In this document: one piece after another, positions 50,292-58,446 of the stretch
Layout: each line of letters opens with the position of its first letter
Position numbering within the stretch: position 1 is the stretch's first letter
Source: Pseudolabrys sp.
GTDB taxonomy: Bacteria > Pseudomonadota > Alphaproteobacteria > Rhizobiales > Xanthobacteraceae
NCBI GenBank assembly: GCA_030684935.1
Contig: JAUXXH010000014.1
Span: 1 to 62,975, forward strand
DNA length: 62,975 bases
Direction: 5' to 3'
Position numbers and translations under genes: made by a program
Notes under the pieces: model-generated
Databases searched by the model: none
What the model was told of the DNA's origin: nothing
What the model saw: only the letters and a program-made list of their open reading frames with translations

Positions 50292-50316
50292 CATGCCCCG
50301 CCTACGGGGCATGACC
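50292..50316. repeat. short family B hairpin after ptsN
   Basis: TCATGCCCCGCCTACGGGGC followed by ATGA: a single compact inverted repeat between the convergent ptsN and DUF1150 genes; could act as a terminator for both. Confidence 0.6.
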
Positions 50317-50336
50317 GGTTCTTCTCTCAGCCAGCC

Positions 50337-50618
50337 TTAGTGAACGCTGACGGCTTCGAGCTCCTGGCTCCAGGCATTGGCCAGCGCCGCTTCGCGCGTA
50401 TCCGTCAGCATGATCGGCGTGCCGTCGGCGGCATGCAGCGCGAACAGCTCGATACCGGGCTCGATCTCCGGCGCCTGCGGAAACATGGTGGCGACGTCTT
50501 CGGAGCGGATCGCCTTGACGTAGGCCAAGCGACCGTCGCCGAGATGCGCGAGCGCATCCTGGGTGATGACGGGGCTGGTGGTTTCGTTCAGCTTGTCGTT
50601 ATTCTTGAAGGTGTTCAT
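50337..50618 (-). CDS. DUF1150 family protein
   Basis: A 93-residue protein of the DUF1150 family, found in alphaproteobacteria next to small heat-shock genes. The block LGDGRLAYVKAIRSEDVATMFP and the C-terminal DGTPIMLTDTREAALANA are typical. It lies 58 bp after the Hsp20 gene on the same strand and so is likely under the same heat-shock promoter. Biochemical role unknown. Confidence 0.85.
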   Translation of the reverse strand: MNTFKNNDKLNETTSPVITQDALAHLGDGRLAYVKAIRSEDVATMFPQAPEIEPGIELFALHAADGTPIMLTDTREAALANAWSQELEAVSVH

Positions 50619-50676
50619 GGCCCTCGACTCCTTTCATTGACGCGCGACTGTGTGTCGAGTCCTGTTGTTGAGGCCG

Positions 50677-51102
50677 TCATTCCAGTTCCTTGATCGAGAT
50701 CGATTTCACGACCTTTTCAGGTTGCGGCCGAACCAGATCGATCGACAGCAATCCATTCTTCAAATCGGCGCCCAGGACCTCCATGCCGTCCGCCAGCACG
50801 AAGGTGCGCTGGAACTGGCGTGCGGCGATGCCGCGGTGGAGATAGTGACGCGACTTGTCGTCCTGCTGACGACCGCGAATGACCAGCTGGCTCTCCTCGA
50901 TGCAAACATCGAGCTGGTCGCGGGTGAACCCTGCGACCGCGAGCGTGATCCGCAGCCGTTCCGGGCTTTCAGCGTCGCGTGCCACCCGCTCGATGTTGTA
51001 AGGCGGATAGCCGTCGGCGCCTTTGACGACGCGATCGAGCAGCCGCTCGATTTCGTCGAAGCCCAGCAGAAACGGGCTGGAGAGAGACGGAACTCTAGAC
51101 AT
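50677..51102 (-). CDS. small heat-shock protein, Hsp20 family
   Basis: ATP-independent holdase. The 141 residues contain the alpha-crystallin domain (about 32-128, from YNIERVARDAESPERLRI to IDLVRPQPEKV), with the conserved LVIRGRQQ strand and the AARQFQRTFVLADGMEVLGADLKNGLLSI block. N-terminal SPFLLGFDEIERLLDR is the rhizobial Hsp20 class A/B start. Preceded by an RpoH-type promoter and a thermometer-like leader, so induction at both transcription and translation is expected. Confidence 0.93.
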   Translation of the reverse strand: MSRVPSLSSPFLLGFDEIERLLDRVVKGADGYPPYNIERVARDAESPERLRITLAVAGFTRDQLDVCIEESQLVIRGRQQDDKSRHYLHRGIAARQFQRTFVLADGMEVLGADLKNGLLSIDLVRPQPEKVVKSISIKELE

Positions 51103-51180
51103 GGTCTCAAAGTCCTCGCTTGAAGCGACTTTGACGGGGCCCCTCGCGGGCGCCCCAACCAGGCGGCGACTGCCGTCCGG
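51103..51180 (-). promoter_or_regulatory. ROSE-like RNA thermometer leader of hsp20
   Basis: The roughly 78-nt leader folds, by eye, into three hairpins on the minus strand; the last (51108-51133) is CAAAG-TCGCT-TCA-AGCGA-GGA-CTTTG. It carries the UYGCU motif of ROSE elements (as TCGCT) opposite the ribosome binding site AGGA (51113-51116), which lies about ten bases before the ATG. This is the layout of rhizobial ROSE thermometers; melting has not been calculated. Confidence 0.65.
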
Positions 51181-51186
51181 TCCCGG

Positions 51187-51218
51187 CTAATATGGGCAGT
51201 GCCCGTTAAAGGTTCAAG
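51187..51218 (-). promoter_or_regulatory. RpoH (sigma-32) type promoter of hsp20
   Basis: On the minus strand CTTGAA (from 51218), then an 18-base spacer after CTTG, and CCCATATTAG (51196-51187). This fits CTTG-N17/18-CYTATNTNNG with one mismatch and also the E. coli CCCCATNT -10. Predicted transcript start near 51180. Confidence 0.7.
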
Positions 51219-51309
51219 AACACAGCAGAAACCGTTTCGCGGCGGAAGAAAACGGGGATGAGGCGGCCAAGGGCCGTTAATCGGTCCTTGAAGGGTCGGG
51301 GCGTATTGC

Positions 51310-51344
51310 TTGCCAGCCGGTTGCCAAGCCGGTTGCCAAGCCGG
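51310..51344. repeat. short tandem repeat, unit of 12 bp, three copies
   Basis: TTGCCAGCCGG then two copies of TTGCCAAGCCGG. Located between the hsp20 promoter and tRNA-Thr. No gene covers it; no function is apparent. Confidence 0.7.
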
Positions 51345-51410
51345 TTCGCCGCCGATAGTAGTGGCGCGGCTTGGGATGGCCGTACGACCCTTTTTCCGGG
51401 TCCTGCGCGC

Positions 51411-51485
51411 GCCGGCGTAGCTCAGTGGTAGAGCATCCGCTTCGTAAGCGGGGGGTCGGGGGTTCAAATCCCTCCGCCGGCACCA
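51411..51485 (+). tRNA. tRNA-Thr (CGT)
   Basis: 75 nt with encoded CCA: acceptor GCCGGCG/CGCCGGC, D arm GCTCAGTGGTAGAGC, anticodon loop TTCGTAA giving CGT, T arm GGGGG/CCCTC around TTCAAAT. It lies beside a convergent DUF3597 gene; no integrase is adjacent. Confidence 0.94.
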
Positions 51486-51553
51486 GCCTGCATTTGAATT
51501 CGGCCAATCCTCATGGCGCGGGCCTGCGCCATGAGGATCGTTTCAGGCCTCGA

Positions 51554-51919
51554 TTATTTCAGGCTATCCGGCACGGTGCCGCCGGTTTCCATCAATTTTG
51601 CCATCACCTGCTGGTGCAGCCAGGTGTTCATCTCGGCCGACCCATCCAGCGTACCTTTGTAGCCCAACTCCTGGGCCAACTGCTTGCGGGCCGTCAGGCT
51701 CGAATCCAGGTCAAGCAGCTTCATCAGGTCGACGATCGACTGCTTCCAGTTGTAATCCTTGCGGCCTGACTTGTCGGCGATGTCCTGGATTTTCGCCTCG
51801 ACTTCCGCGCGGGTCATCGGCTTGGCGGTCGCCGCCGTGGCAGAGCCACCGGTTACCGCTGCAGCCACGCTCTTGGCGGTGCCGAAAATGGCCGACACGA
51901 TGCTGCCGAAAATGCTCAT
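51554..51919 (-). CDS. DUF3597 family protein
   Basis: A 121-residue protein of the DUF3597 family (LysM-associated fold in some members; none here). Landmarks: MSIFGSIVSAIFG at the start, KSGRKDYNWKQSIVDLMKLLDLDSSLTARKQLAQELGY in the middle. Probably cytoplasmic or peripherally associated; function unknown. An Ala/Thr-rich linker separates the N-terminal amphipathic helix from the domain. Confidence 0.85.
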   Translation of the reverse strand: MSIFGSIVSAIFGTAKSVAAAVTGGSATAATAKPMTRAEVEAKIQDIADKSGRKDYNWKQSIVDLMKLLDLDSSLTARKQLAQELGYKGTLDGSAEMNTWLHQQVMAKLMETGGTVPDSLK

Positions 51920-52165
51920 GTTTTACTCCATTGGCGAATGGCCGCACCGGGACGATGCGGGGCCACTGAACGCTCATGCGGCGCGGACGCGCCGTCATGT
52001 CGGGATTTTGTCGGGAAGCGCATGACCAAGTCGCTGGACGGCCAGGCGTTCCGTCGCGGTTGAAATATACGCTGTGGTGCCCAATACGGCGCCGCCGGCC
52101 GCCGCGCAAAGGAACGATTGGCCGGTCCCGCTGTTTCTCCTGATCGCAAATCAGGAGTGTTTGAC

Positions 52166-52639
52166 ATGAGCCGCGGATTGCCTTCGATGACCGCCTTGCT
52201 GGGATTGCTTGCGATTGCGGGCTACCAGAACAGGGACAAGATCGCCGAGATGCTCGGCGGCGCCAATAAATCAGGCGGCGCGCAGGGCAATGCCGGCCCA
52301 AGTGGCAATCAGGGCGGGCTCGGTGGCCTGCTCGGTCAGCTTGGCGGCGCGCTGGGCGGCGCCAGCGCCGGCGGCATCCTGTCGGGCGGGCTCGGCGAAC
52401 TGCTCGAACGCTTCAAGCAAAACGGTCAGGGCGACACGGCGGAATCGTGGGTCCAGAAAGGCCCCAACAAAACGTGCGACGCCGCCCAGCTGGAGAAGGC
52501 GATCGGCTCCGACGTGCTGGATAACCTCACGAGACAGACAGGCCTGACGCGCGACGAGCTGGTGTCGCGACTGTGCCGCGAACTGCCGGACGCCGTCGAC
52601 AAGTACACACCGGACGGGCGCATTCCCGCCGAAGCCTAG
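52166..52639 (+). CDS. YidB/DUF937 family protein
   Basis: A 157-residue protein with a short hydrophobic N-terminus, a Gly/Asn-rich central linker (GGLGGLLGQLGGALGGASAGG) and the C-terminal YidB-type domain (WVQKGPNKTCDAAQLEKAIGSDVLDNLTRQTGL). The function of the family is unknown. ATG at 52166 with AGGAG upstream. Convergent with the NOX-like gene, 6 bp between stops. Confidence 0.85.
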   Translation: MSRGLPSMTALLGLLAIAGYQNRDKIAEMLGGANKSGGAQGNAGPSGNQGGLGGLLGQLGGALGGASAGGILSGGLGELLERFKQNGQGDTAESWVQKGPNKTCDAAQLEKAIGSDVLDNLTRQTGLTRDELVSRLCRELPDAVDKYTPDGRIPAEA

Positions 52640-52645
52640 CCGCCG

Positions 52646-54031
52646 CTAGTCGTACTTGAAGCGCTCCGAGACGATGCGACCGCGCGGCACGCCGCGGTCC
52701 AGCAGCGTCCGTTCGACGCTGTTCATCATCGGCGCCGGACCGCAAACGAAATACAGCCAGTCGCCGCCGCCGATGGCGTCGAGGCATGCGTTCAGGCGGT
52801 CCGCCGACAGTTCGCCGACGATACCGGCCCAGCCGGGCGGCGGCTCGGACAGCACATAATGAACCTGGAGGTCGAGCTCTTTCTTGAGGGCTTCGATCTC
52901 GTCCCGATACAGGATCTGGGACTCGACCCGGTTGCCATAGATGAGCCGCAGCGGATGCGGGTAACGCTCGGTCTTGAGCTGGCGCAATATGCCCATGATC
53001 GGCGCAAAACCCACGCCACCGGCGATCAAGACCGCGCCTTTGGCCTCGCGGCCGGCCAGAATGAAATTGCCGTGCGGGCCGTCCAGATAGGCGCGGGTGC
53101 CGACGGCGATGTCGCCGATGTGGCCGGTGAAATCGCCGCTCTCCTTGATGGTGAAAGCGATGCGTGGCCGCTCGGCCGGCGCCGAACTGATCGAGAACGG
53201 ATGCTCCGTCAGGCTGAAAGCCGAATGGCCAAGGTTGAGCCAGACGAATTGTCCCGCCGCGTAAGCCATGGCCGGACCGCCGTCCGGCTCAACCGCCACC
53301 TCCCACATGCGGTCGGCGACCTTGCGGTTCGATACCACGCGATACGGCGCGCTTCGCTTCAGCAGCGGCTTCAGAAGGTAGATATGGAGCATGGCCGCAA
53401 CGGCGACAGCGGTCGCGACAATCCAGAAACCGGCCAGCCAGGGGTCAGCGCTATAGGTGCCGACCCGCAGCGTGTGCGCAGTGCCGAACAGTGCGATGGC
53501 GATCGCAAACAGTCCGTGGCTCAGCCGCCAGAGCTCGTAACGAAACGGCAGCCGGTCCCGGAACACGCCCAACAGCACGATCAGGATCATCAGATACCAG
53601 GCGATCACGCCGCTGCGCAGGTTCGGCGACGCAAACATTCGTTGCAGCGAATTGACCGCGTCCATCGGCTCCGGGTAGAGCCGGGGAGCCGCATAGAGAA
53701 ACGGATGCACGAGAACGAAGGCAAGTATCGCCCAGGCGGTGACCTGGTGAAAACGCATGGTGCGGTCGATGCCGATTCGGCCGGAAATCCATTCGAACCG
53801 CCCCGACAGCACGAATTGCAACAGCGTCATCACGTAGCCGACCATCACCAGGCCGGAGGAGAGCTCGCGGAAAATGTTTCGCGCGGGATGCCCCTGGAGC
53901 AACGCGAGAAACACCGGAAACAGGCAAAGCAGGCCATAGAAGGCAAACAGCATCAGCGGCGGCAGTCCGGACGGCAACCTTGTCTCGCCAGCGCCCGATG
54001 CGGTTGTCTCGGCGGGGGGCTGTTTCTGCAT
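52646..54031 (-). CDS. NOX/ferric-reductase-like membrane flavocytochrome
   Basis: Transmembrane electron-transfer protein: NAD(P)H to FAD to two hemes across the inner membrane. The 461 residues hold about six helices with two H-x13-H pairs (H95/H109 and H172/H186), the bis-heme signature of the ferric reductase/NADPH oxidase family, then FAD motif HPFS (277-280), nucleotide motif GGVGFAP (338-344) and the terminal CGPAPMM (430-436). Start MQKQPPAET chosen for its GAGGAG site; upstream frame to 54115 rejected. Physiological acceptor (metal, oxygen or a periplasmic protein) unknown. Confidence 0.85.
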   Translation of the reverse strand: MQKQPPAETTASGAGETRLPSGLPPLMLFAFYGLLCLFPVFLALLQGHPARNIFRELSSGLVMVGYVMTLLQFVLSGRFEWISGRIGIDRTMRFHQVTAWAILAFVLVHPFLYAAPRLYPEPMDAVNSLQRMFASPNLRSGVIAWYLMILIVLLGVFRDRLPFRYELWRLSHGLFAIAIALFGTAHTLRVGTYSADPWLAGFWIVATAVAVAAMLHIYLLKPLLKRSAPYRVVSNRKVADRMWEVAVEPDGGPAMAYAAGQFVWLNLGHSAFSLTEHPFSISSAPAERPRIAFTIKESGDFTGHIGDIAVGTRAYLDGPHGNFILAGREAKGAVLIAGGVGFAPIMGILRQLKTERYPHPLRLIYGNRVESQILYRDEIEALKKELDLQVHYVLSEPPPGWAGIVGELSADRLNACLDAIGGGDWLYFVCGPAPMMNSVERTLLDRGVPRGRIVSERFKYD

Positions 54032-54179
54032 TCCGATTCTCCTCGCAACTTCCAGTCTGCGACCAATTGTCCCGGCGCTGCATCTCTCAGCGATGGCGCC
54101 GTTGCGGCACCGCATAGAACGCCGAATTTGCCGATTGAAGTCGATCGGCTCAACTTAAAACAGAATTTCACGAACGTGC

Positions 54180-54193
54180 TTGAGTTAGGTCAA
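54180..54193 (+). promoter_or_regulatory. candidate FNR/FixK-type box before the exported nitroreductase
   Basis: TTGAGTTAGGTCAA matches TTGA-N6-TCAA. If used as a class II site (centre at -41.5), transcription would begin near 54228, and TAACCT at 54215-54220 is in the -10 position. It lies in the divergent gap between the NOX-like and nitroreductase genes. Confidence 0.5.
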
Positions 54194-54270
54194 GGGGTCG
54201 GCCGATGCGTTCGCTAACCTGACGCACGAATTGTCGCAACAACAGCCAGCAAGCTTGAGGAGATTCGAAA

Positions 54271-54924
54271 ATGCTTCCTGCCATCAACGTCATGCGACTG
54301 TTGTCCGCCGCCGTGCTGGCCGCCAGTGTCGTCGCCGGCCCAGCCTATGCACAACAGACAATAAAGTTGCCAGCACCCAAGATGGACGGCGGCATGCCGC
54401 TGTTGGAGGCAATTGCCAAGCGTCAGTCGAAGCGCGCTTTTGCCGACAAACCGTTGACTAACGAAACCCTGTCCAACCTGCTGTGGGCGGCGTTCGGCAT
54501 CAATCGACCGGATGGCAGCGAGCGTACGGCGCCATCCTGGCGTGGCTCGAAGGAGACCGATATCTACGTCGCCACCGCCGAAGCGGTGCGCATGTATGAT
54601 CCGGCCACGCATACATTGCGGCATGTCATGGACGGCGACATCCGGGCCGACACGGGCCGCCAGCCTTACGCTGCGACCGCGCCGCTGGTGCTGATCTATG
54701 TGGCCGACCGCACCCGGATGGCGGAAGCGCCGGCGCAGGACCAGACCCTGTACGCGCACGTCAACAGCGCGTTCATCTCGCAGAATGTCTACTTGTTTGC
54801 CGCGTCGGAGGGACTGGCAACCGTCGTTCTCGGCAACGTCGAGAAAAAGGAGCTTGCCGAGAAGATGAAACTTCGCGGCAATCAGATCCTGACCTTCACG
54901 CAGCCGGTCGGCTATCCGAAGTAG
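54271..54924 (+). CDS. exported nitroreductase-fold protein, SagB-like
   Basis: A 217-residue protein with a signal peptide (cleavage near AYAQQ, residue 27) and a nitroreductase/SagB-type FMN domain: EAIAKRQSKRAFADKPLTNETLSNLLWAAFGINRP, then DIYVATAEAVRMYDPATHTLRH and a C-terminal SEGLATVVLGNV. Most nitroreductases are cytosolic, so export is notable: FMN would have to be loaded outside. GAGGAG precedes ATG. It faces the NOX-like gene, suggesting a shared periplasmic electron pathway. Substrate unknown. Confidence 0.8.
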   Translation: MLPAINVMRLLSAAVLAASVVAGPAYAQQTIKLPAPKMDGGMPLLEAIAKRQSKRAFADKPLTNETLSNLLWAAFGINRPDGSERTAPSWRGSKETDIYVATAEAVRMYDPATHTLRHVMDGDIRADTGRQPYAATAPLVLIYVADRTRMAEAPAQDQTLYAHVNSAFISQNVYLFAASEGLATVVLGNVEKKELAEKMKLRGNQILTFTQPVGYPK

Positions 54925-54945
54925 GCGCCCGGCCCATGCCGGCGG

Positions 54946-55245
54946 CTATTTCGGCGCCGCGATCGTCGCCTGGATGTAGGCGATGATGAGGGCGCGTTCG
55001 GCTTCGGACGGCGGATAGTGCTTGCGGAGGAACTGGTCCAGCCATGTCGCGCGCGCCGCGGCGTCGGCGCGCTGGCGGCCCCAGTACAGAATATCCTTCG
55101 GCCCGTGGCACTCGGCGCAGCGGGCCTTGAAGGCGGCTTCGTTCTCCTTGGCGTGACCGCCAGGCGTCAAAGCAAAGACGCCGGTCAAGAAGGCGATCGC
55201 GGCGACCATGCTGACTGTAAAGCGGTGCCTTCGTTTAGTGCGCAT
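54946..55245 (-). CDS. small c-type cytochrome
   Basis: A 99-residue periplasmic cytochrome c with signal peptide (to about HAKE) and one heme motif CAECH (43-47). After the heme site there is no methionine, so the sixth ligand is not the usual Met; the His in LRKHYPPSEAE is a candidate, as in bis-His DHC-type cytochromes. It lies convergent to the exported nitroreductase, so the cluster may form an electron route in the periplasm. Confidence 0.85.
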   Translation of the reverse strand: MRTKRRHRFTVSMVAAIAFLTGVFALTPGGHAKENEAAFKARCAECHGPKDILYWGRQRADAAARATWLDQFLRKHYPPSEAERALIIAYIQATIAAPK

Positions 55246-55309
55246 GCCGGACCTCGTTCAGTTGTTGCAATCCGAACGGTAGTGACGCCGGAAACAGTTC
55301 GCAAGCCGC

Positions 55310-56062
55310 TTACAGATGCCGCCCGCCGTCGACGATAATGCGCGTGCCTGTCGTGCGCCGCAGATGCGTGACGCAGGCCAAGATAGCCAGCGCGACGTCT
55401 TCCGCCTCGACGACTTTCTGCAGCGGCGTTTTGGCGGCCTCGACTTCAAGCCGCGCGCGGTCGCGGCCGGGCACGAAGTCGGTCGCGGTCGCGCCTGGCG
55501 ATACGCTCAGAACGCGAATCTCGGGACCGAGCGCGCGGCCGAGCGACACCGTCATGTTGTCCAGCGCCGCCTTGCCGGCGCAATAGACGACGCTGCTGCC
55601 GGAGCCAGTAAAGCCCGAGATCGACGACACGTTGATGACGGTGGCCTCGCCGGAGGCGCGCAGGAGCGGCAGCAGCGCCCGGATGATCGAGTAGGGGCCG
55701 CGCACGCTCGACAGCAAAATCGAGTCGAATTGCGGAATGTCGAGCGCGTCGAGATTCTTGTGCGGTACCGGGTTGGTGAAGCCGGCGGAGTTCACCAGAA
55801 TGTCGACGGTCTTGAAGGCGTCGGCGGCCTTCCGGGCCATGGCTTCAACCGTCGCCAGATCCTCGAGCGACACCTGAACGATGTCATGGCCGCTGCCCGG
55901 CAGGCTGGCCATCAAATCGCGCGCCGCATCCTCACGCTTGTGATAGCCGATCATGACACGCGCGCCGTGCTCCGCCAGCATGCGGACGGTGGCGGCGCCG
56001 ATGCCGTTGCTGCCGCCGGTGACGATGGCTTTTTTGCCGGTGAGATCGCTCAACTGGGTCAT
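55310..56062 (-). CDS. short-chain dehydrogenase/reductase
   Basis: A 250-residue classical SDR: cofactor loop TGGSNGIGAA (about 14-23), NSAG motif, catalytic Ser in VSSISGF and Y-C-A-G-K (Tyr-x3-Lys), and a terminal RIIVDGGRHL. Probably NADP(H)-linked; substrate unreadable. Start MTQLSDLTGKKAIVT at 56062; a longer frame upstream is unlikely. It is divergent from an MFS transporter gene. Confidence 0.92.
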   Translation of the reverse strand: MTQLSDLTGKKAIVTGGSNGIGAATVRMLAEHGARVMIGYHKREDAARDLMASLPGSGHDIVQVSLEDLATVEAMARKAADAFKTVDILVNSAGFTNPVPHKNLDALDIPQFDSILLSSVRGPYSIIRALLPLLRASGEATVINVSSISGFTGSGSSVVYCAGKAALDNMTVSLGRALGPEIRVLSVSPGATATDFVPGRDRARLEVEAAKTPLQKVVEAEDVALAILACVTHLRRTTGTRIIVDGGRHL

Positions 56063-56251
56063 GCCTGAACTCGTTTGCTGAAGAGGCGGAGGCGCTTGGG
56101 GATGCTCCGCGCCTCGTAACCAATCCGCATCCGGATTGAAAGAACGTTTTGCTGCGGTGCGACAACCGCCGCTCGAGCAACCAGGCCGAGCAGCCGGGAC
56201 AATTTTGGTGGGGCTGGTAAGATTGCGGCCGCGACACTCCTCCATCCCGAA

Positions 56252-57460
56252 GTGATTAAGCCCTTGCCCCGACAACCGGTCATCACCAGCGCGGCGCTTG
56301 TTCTGGCCGCCGGGTTCCTCGTGCTGTTCATCGGCGGCGGCGCGCGTTTCGCCGTCGGCCTGACGCTGAAGCCGATCGTCGACGATCTCGGCTGGGGCCG
56401 CAGCGAACTCGGTCTGGCGGTGGCGCTGTTCCAGGTGGTGTCGGCGGGCGCGATGTTCATGGCTGGGCGCTTCGCCGATACTGCCGGCCCGCGGCTGGTG
56501 CTGGGCGGTGGTTTACTGCTCAGCGGCGTCGGCATCGGCCTGATGAGCCTGATGTCGGCGCCCTGGCATGCGCTGGTGCTGTATGGCGTCGTGTTTGCGC
56601 TGGGTAATGGCGCGGCGTCGATGGTGCCCGTCGGCGTTATGGTGACGCGCGCCTTTCCCAACCGCACCGGCTTTGCCAATGCGGTGGTGATGTCGGGGAT
56701 GGGCGTCGGCCAGTTGGTGATGATCGCCACGCTGGCGGCGGTGCTGGTCGCCATCAGCTGGCAGTCGGTCTACCTGTGGCTCGGCGTCGCCCATTTGGTG
56801 CTGGTGCCGCTGTTGATCGTGGCGATTCCGAAATCGACGCCCATACAGAACAAGGCGGCACGCCCCGGCGACGGTATGGGGTTGCGGCAAGCGGCGCGCA
56901 CGCGGCAGTTCTGGCTGCTGATTGCCATCTATGCGATCTGCGGCTTCGACGATTTCTTTGTCGGCACCCATGTCGTCGCCTTCGCCCAGGACCAGGGCAT
57001 CGACGTGTTTCTGGCCGGCAATTTGCTGGCCCTGATGGGTCTGACGGGTCTGATCGGCGTGCTGGCCGCGGGCGCCGTGAGCGATCGCCTCGGTCCGGTG
57101 TGGCCGACTGCGCTCGCCTTCCTGGCCCGTATTGCGGTCTTTGCGCTGGTGATGGTCGACCAGTCACCCCTCTCGATCGCCATATTCGCGCTGGTGTTCG
57201 GCCTGACCTTCCTGGTGACCGCGCCGCTGACGGTCATCTTCGTGTCGCAGAGCTTCGGCACACGTCATCTCGGCGCGCTGACCGGTATCATCACCATGGT
57301 GCATCACATCGCCGGCGGCCTGGGCGCCTATGTCGGCGCCGCGGTATTCGACGCCACCGGCCAGTACGACATGGCCTTCGCTTTGATGTTTGCGTCGTCG
57401 GTGCTGGCGCTGCTGCTGACGTTGTTGCTGCGGCAGCCGCGCCGGGCGGTGCCCGGCTAG
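56252..57460 (+). CDS. MFS transporter
   Basis: A 402-residue major-facilitator protein with about 12 helices; the A-like loop motif GRFADTAGPRLVLGGG between helices 2 and 3 and the repeat GAVSDRLGPVWPTALAFL in the second half are visible. It resembles the oxalate/formate-type or monocarboxylate branch. GTG start (VIKPLPRQPV). Divergent from an SDR gene, 189 bp apart; substrate unknown. Confidence 0.88.
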   Translation: MIKPLPRQPVITSAALVLAAGFLVLFIGGGARFAVGLTLKPIVDDLGWGRSELGLAVALFQVVSAGAMFMAGRFADTAGPRLVLGGGLLLSGVGIGLMSLMSAPWHALVLYGVVFALGNGAASMVPVGVMVTRAFPNRTGFANAVVMSGMGVGQLVMIATLAAVLVAISWQSVYLWLGVAHLVLVPLLIVAIPKSTPIQNKAARPGDGMGLRQAARTRQFWLLIAIYAICGFDDFFVGTHVVAFAQDQGIDVFLAGNLLALMGLTGLIGVLAAGAVSDRLGPVWPTALAFLARIAVFALVMVDQSPLSIAIFALVFGLTFLVTAPLTVIFVSQSFGTRHLGALTGIITMVHHIAGGLGAYVGAAVFDATGQYDMAFALMFASSVLALLLTLLLRQPRRAVPG

Positions 57461-57525
57461 CTTTATCCACACCCTTGCGCGCGGCAGGCCAACACAAGCC
57501 GGGAAACTTGCAGTAGAATCCGCGC

Positions 57526-58284
57526 ATGGTCAGACCCGCAGTGATTCTCGTCGGTGCCGATAAAGGTGGCGTGGGCAAAACCACGGTCGCCCGCACCTTG
57601 CTCGATTATTTCGGCGCGCATCAGACGCCGACACGTGCTTTCGACACCGAAGCGCCGCGCGGCACGCTGAAGCGCTTCCATCCGGACGTGACCGAAGTCG
57701 TGGACGTGACGTCGGTCCCGGACCAGATGAAAATCTTCGACACGCTCGGCAGCGCCGACGCCAAGGTGACGATCATCGACGTCCGCGCCGGTCTGCTGTC
57801 GCCGACGTTGCAGGCGCTGAACGACATCGGCTTCATCGAATCGGCCAAGAAGGGCCAGATCACCTTCGCGGTGTTCCACATTCTCGGGCCGTCGATCGCC
57901 TCGCTGGAGGAAATCGCCGAAACCGCGCGCGGCATCGGCGACGCCAATTACGTGCTGGTGAAGAACTTCATCAACAACACCACGTTTTTCGACTGGGATC
58001 CGGCGACCTACAATTCGTACTTCCGGCAGATCAAGGGCGCGGCGGAAATCACCATTCCGAAGCTCAACGAAATGGCCTGCGAGCAGGTCGAAGTCGCCAG
58101 CGTGCCGTTCATGTCCTTTGTCGGCAACAAGAACGCCCAGGGCGCCCCGGCCAATTACTCGTTCGTGCTGCGCGGCTATGTCCGCCACTGGCTGGGCCAG
58201 GTCTGGGGCGAGTTCGACCGCCTGAAGGTGGTCGACCTGGTCGCGCCCAAGGCCGACAACAGCGTTCGCCAGGCTGCGGGCTGA
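57526..58284 (+). CDS. ParA/MinD-like ATPase, first of a pair
   Basis: A 252-residue P-loop protein with a deviant Walker A motif (GADKGGVGKTTVART, about 10-24) of the ParA/MinD class and a switch Asp in VTIIDVRAGLL (about 83-93). No ParB or cargo gene is adjacent. It is followed, across a repeat, by a second ParA-like gene with a degenerate P-loop. Positioning of a cell structure is a family-level guess only. Confidence 0.78.
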   Translation: MVRPAVILVGADKGGVGKTTVARTLLDYFGAHQTPTRAFDTEAPRGTLKRFHPDVTEVVDVTSVPDQMKIFDTLGSADAKVTIIDVRAGLLSPTLQALNDIGFIESAKKGQITFAVFHILGPSIASLEEIAETARGIGDANYVLVKNFINNTTFFDWDPATYNSYFRQIKGAAEITIPKLNEMACEQVEVASVPFMSFVGNKNAQGAPANYSFVLRGYVRHWLGQVWGEFDRLKVVDLVAPKADNSVRQAAG

Positions 58285-58309
58285 AGGCGCGCGGCGCGCG
58301 ATACAATCA

Positions 58310-58401
58310 CCGCTCGTCCCCGCGGAAGCGGGGACCCAGTGCGACTAGTCGCCGATCCTGTGATCGTGGTCCTGGATTCCCGCTTGCGCGGGAGTGAGCG
58401 G
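58310..58401. repeat. palindromic intergenic repeat, family A
   Basis: CGTCCCCGCGGAAGCGGGGA at the left, GGATTCCCGCTTGCGCGGGA at the right; same layout as 18683-18774. It lies between the two ParA-like genes. Confidence 0.75.
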
Positions 58402-58446
58402 AGACCGGGTCCGCCCGCCGGGACATGAGCTGGGGCCGCTTGACCG

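Noticed and set aside
51310..51344. Tandem 12-bp repeat as a plasmid-type iteron origin
   Set aside because: Only three copies, no replication gene, and a chromosomal tRNA next to it.
51277..51507. Minus-strand frame over tRNA-Thr
   Set aside because: It overlaps the tRNA and tandem repeat; a common false frame at tRNA genes.
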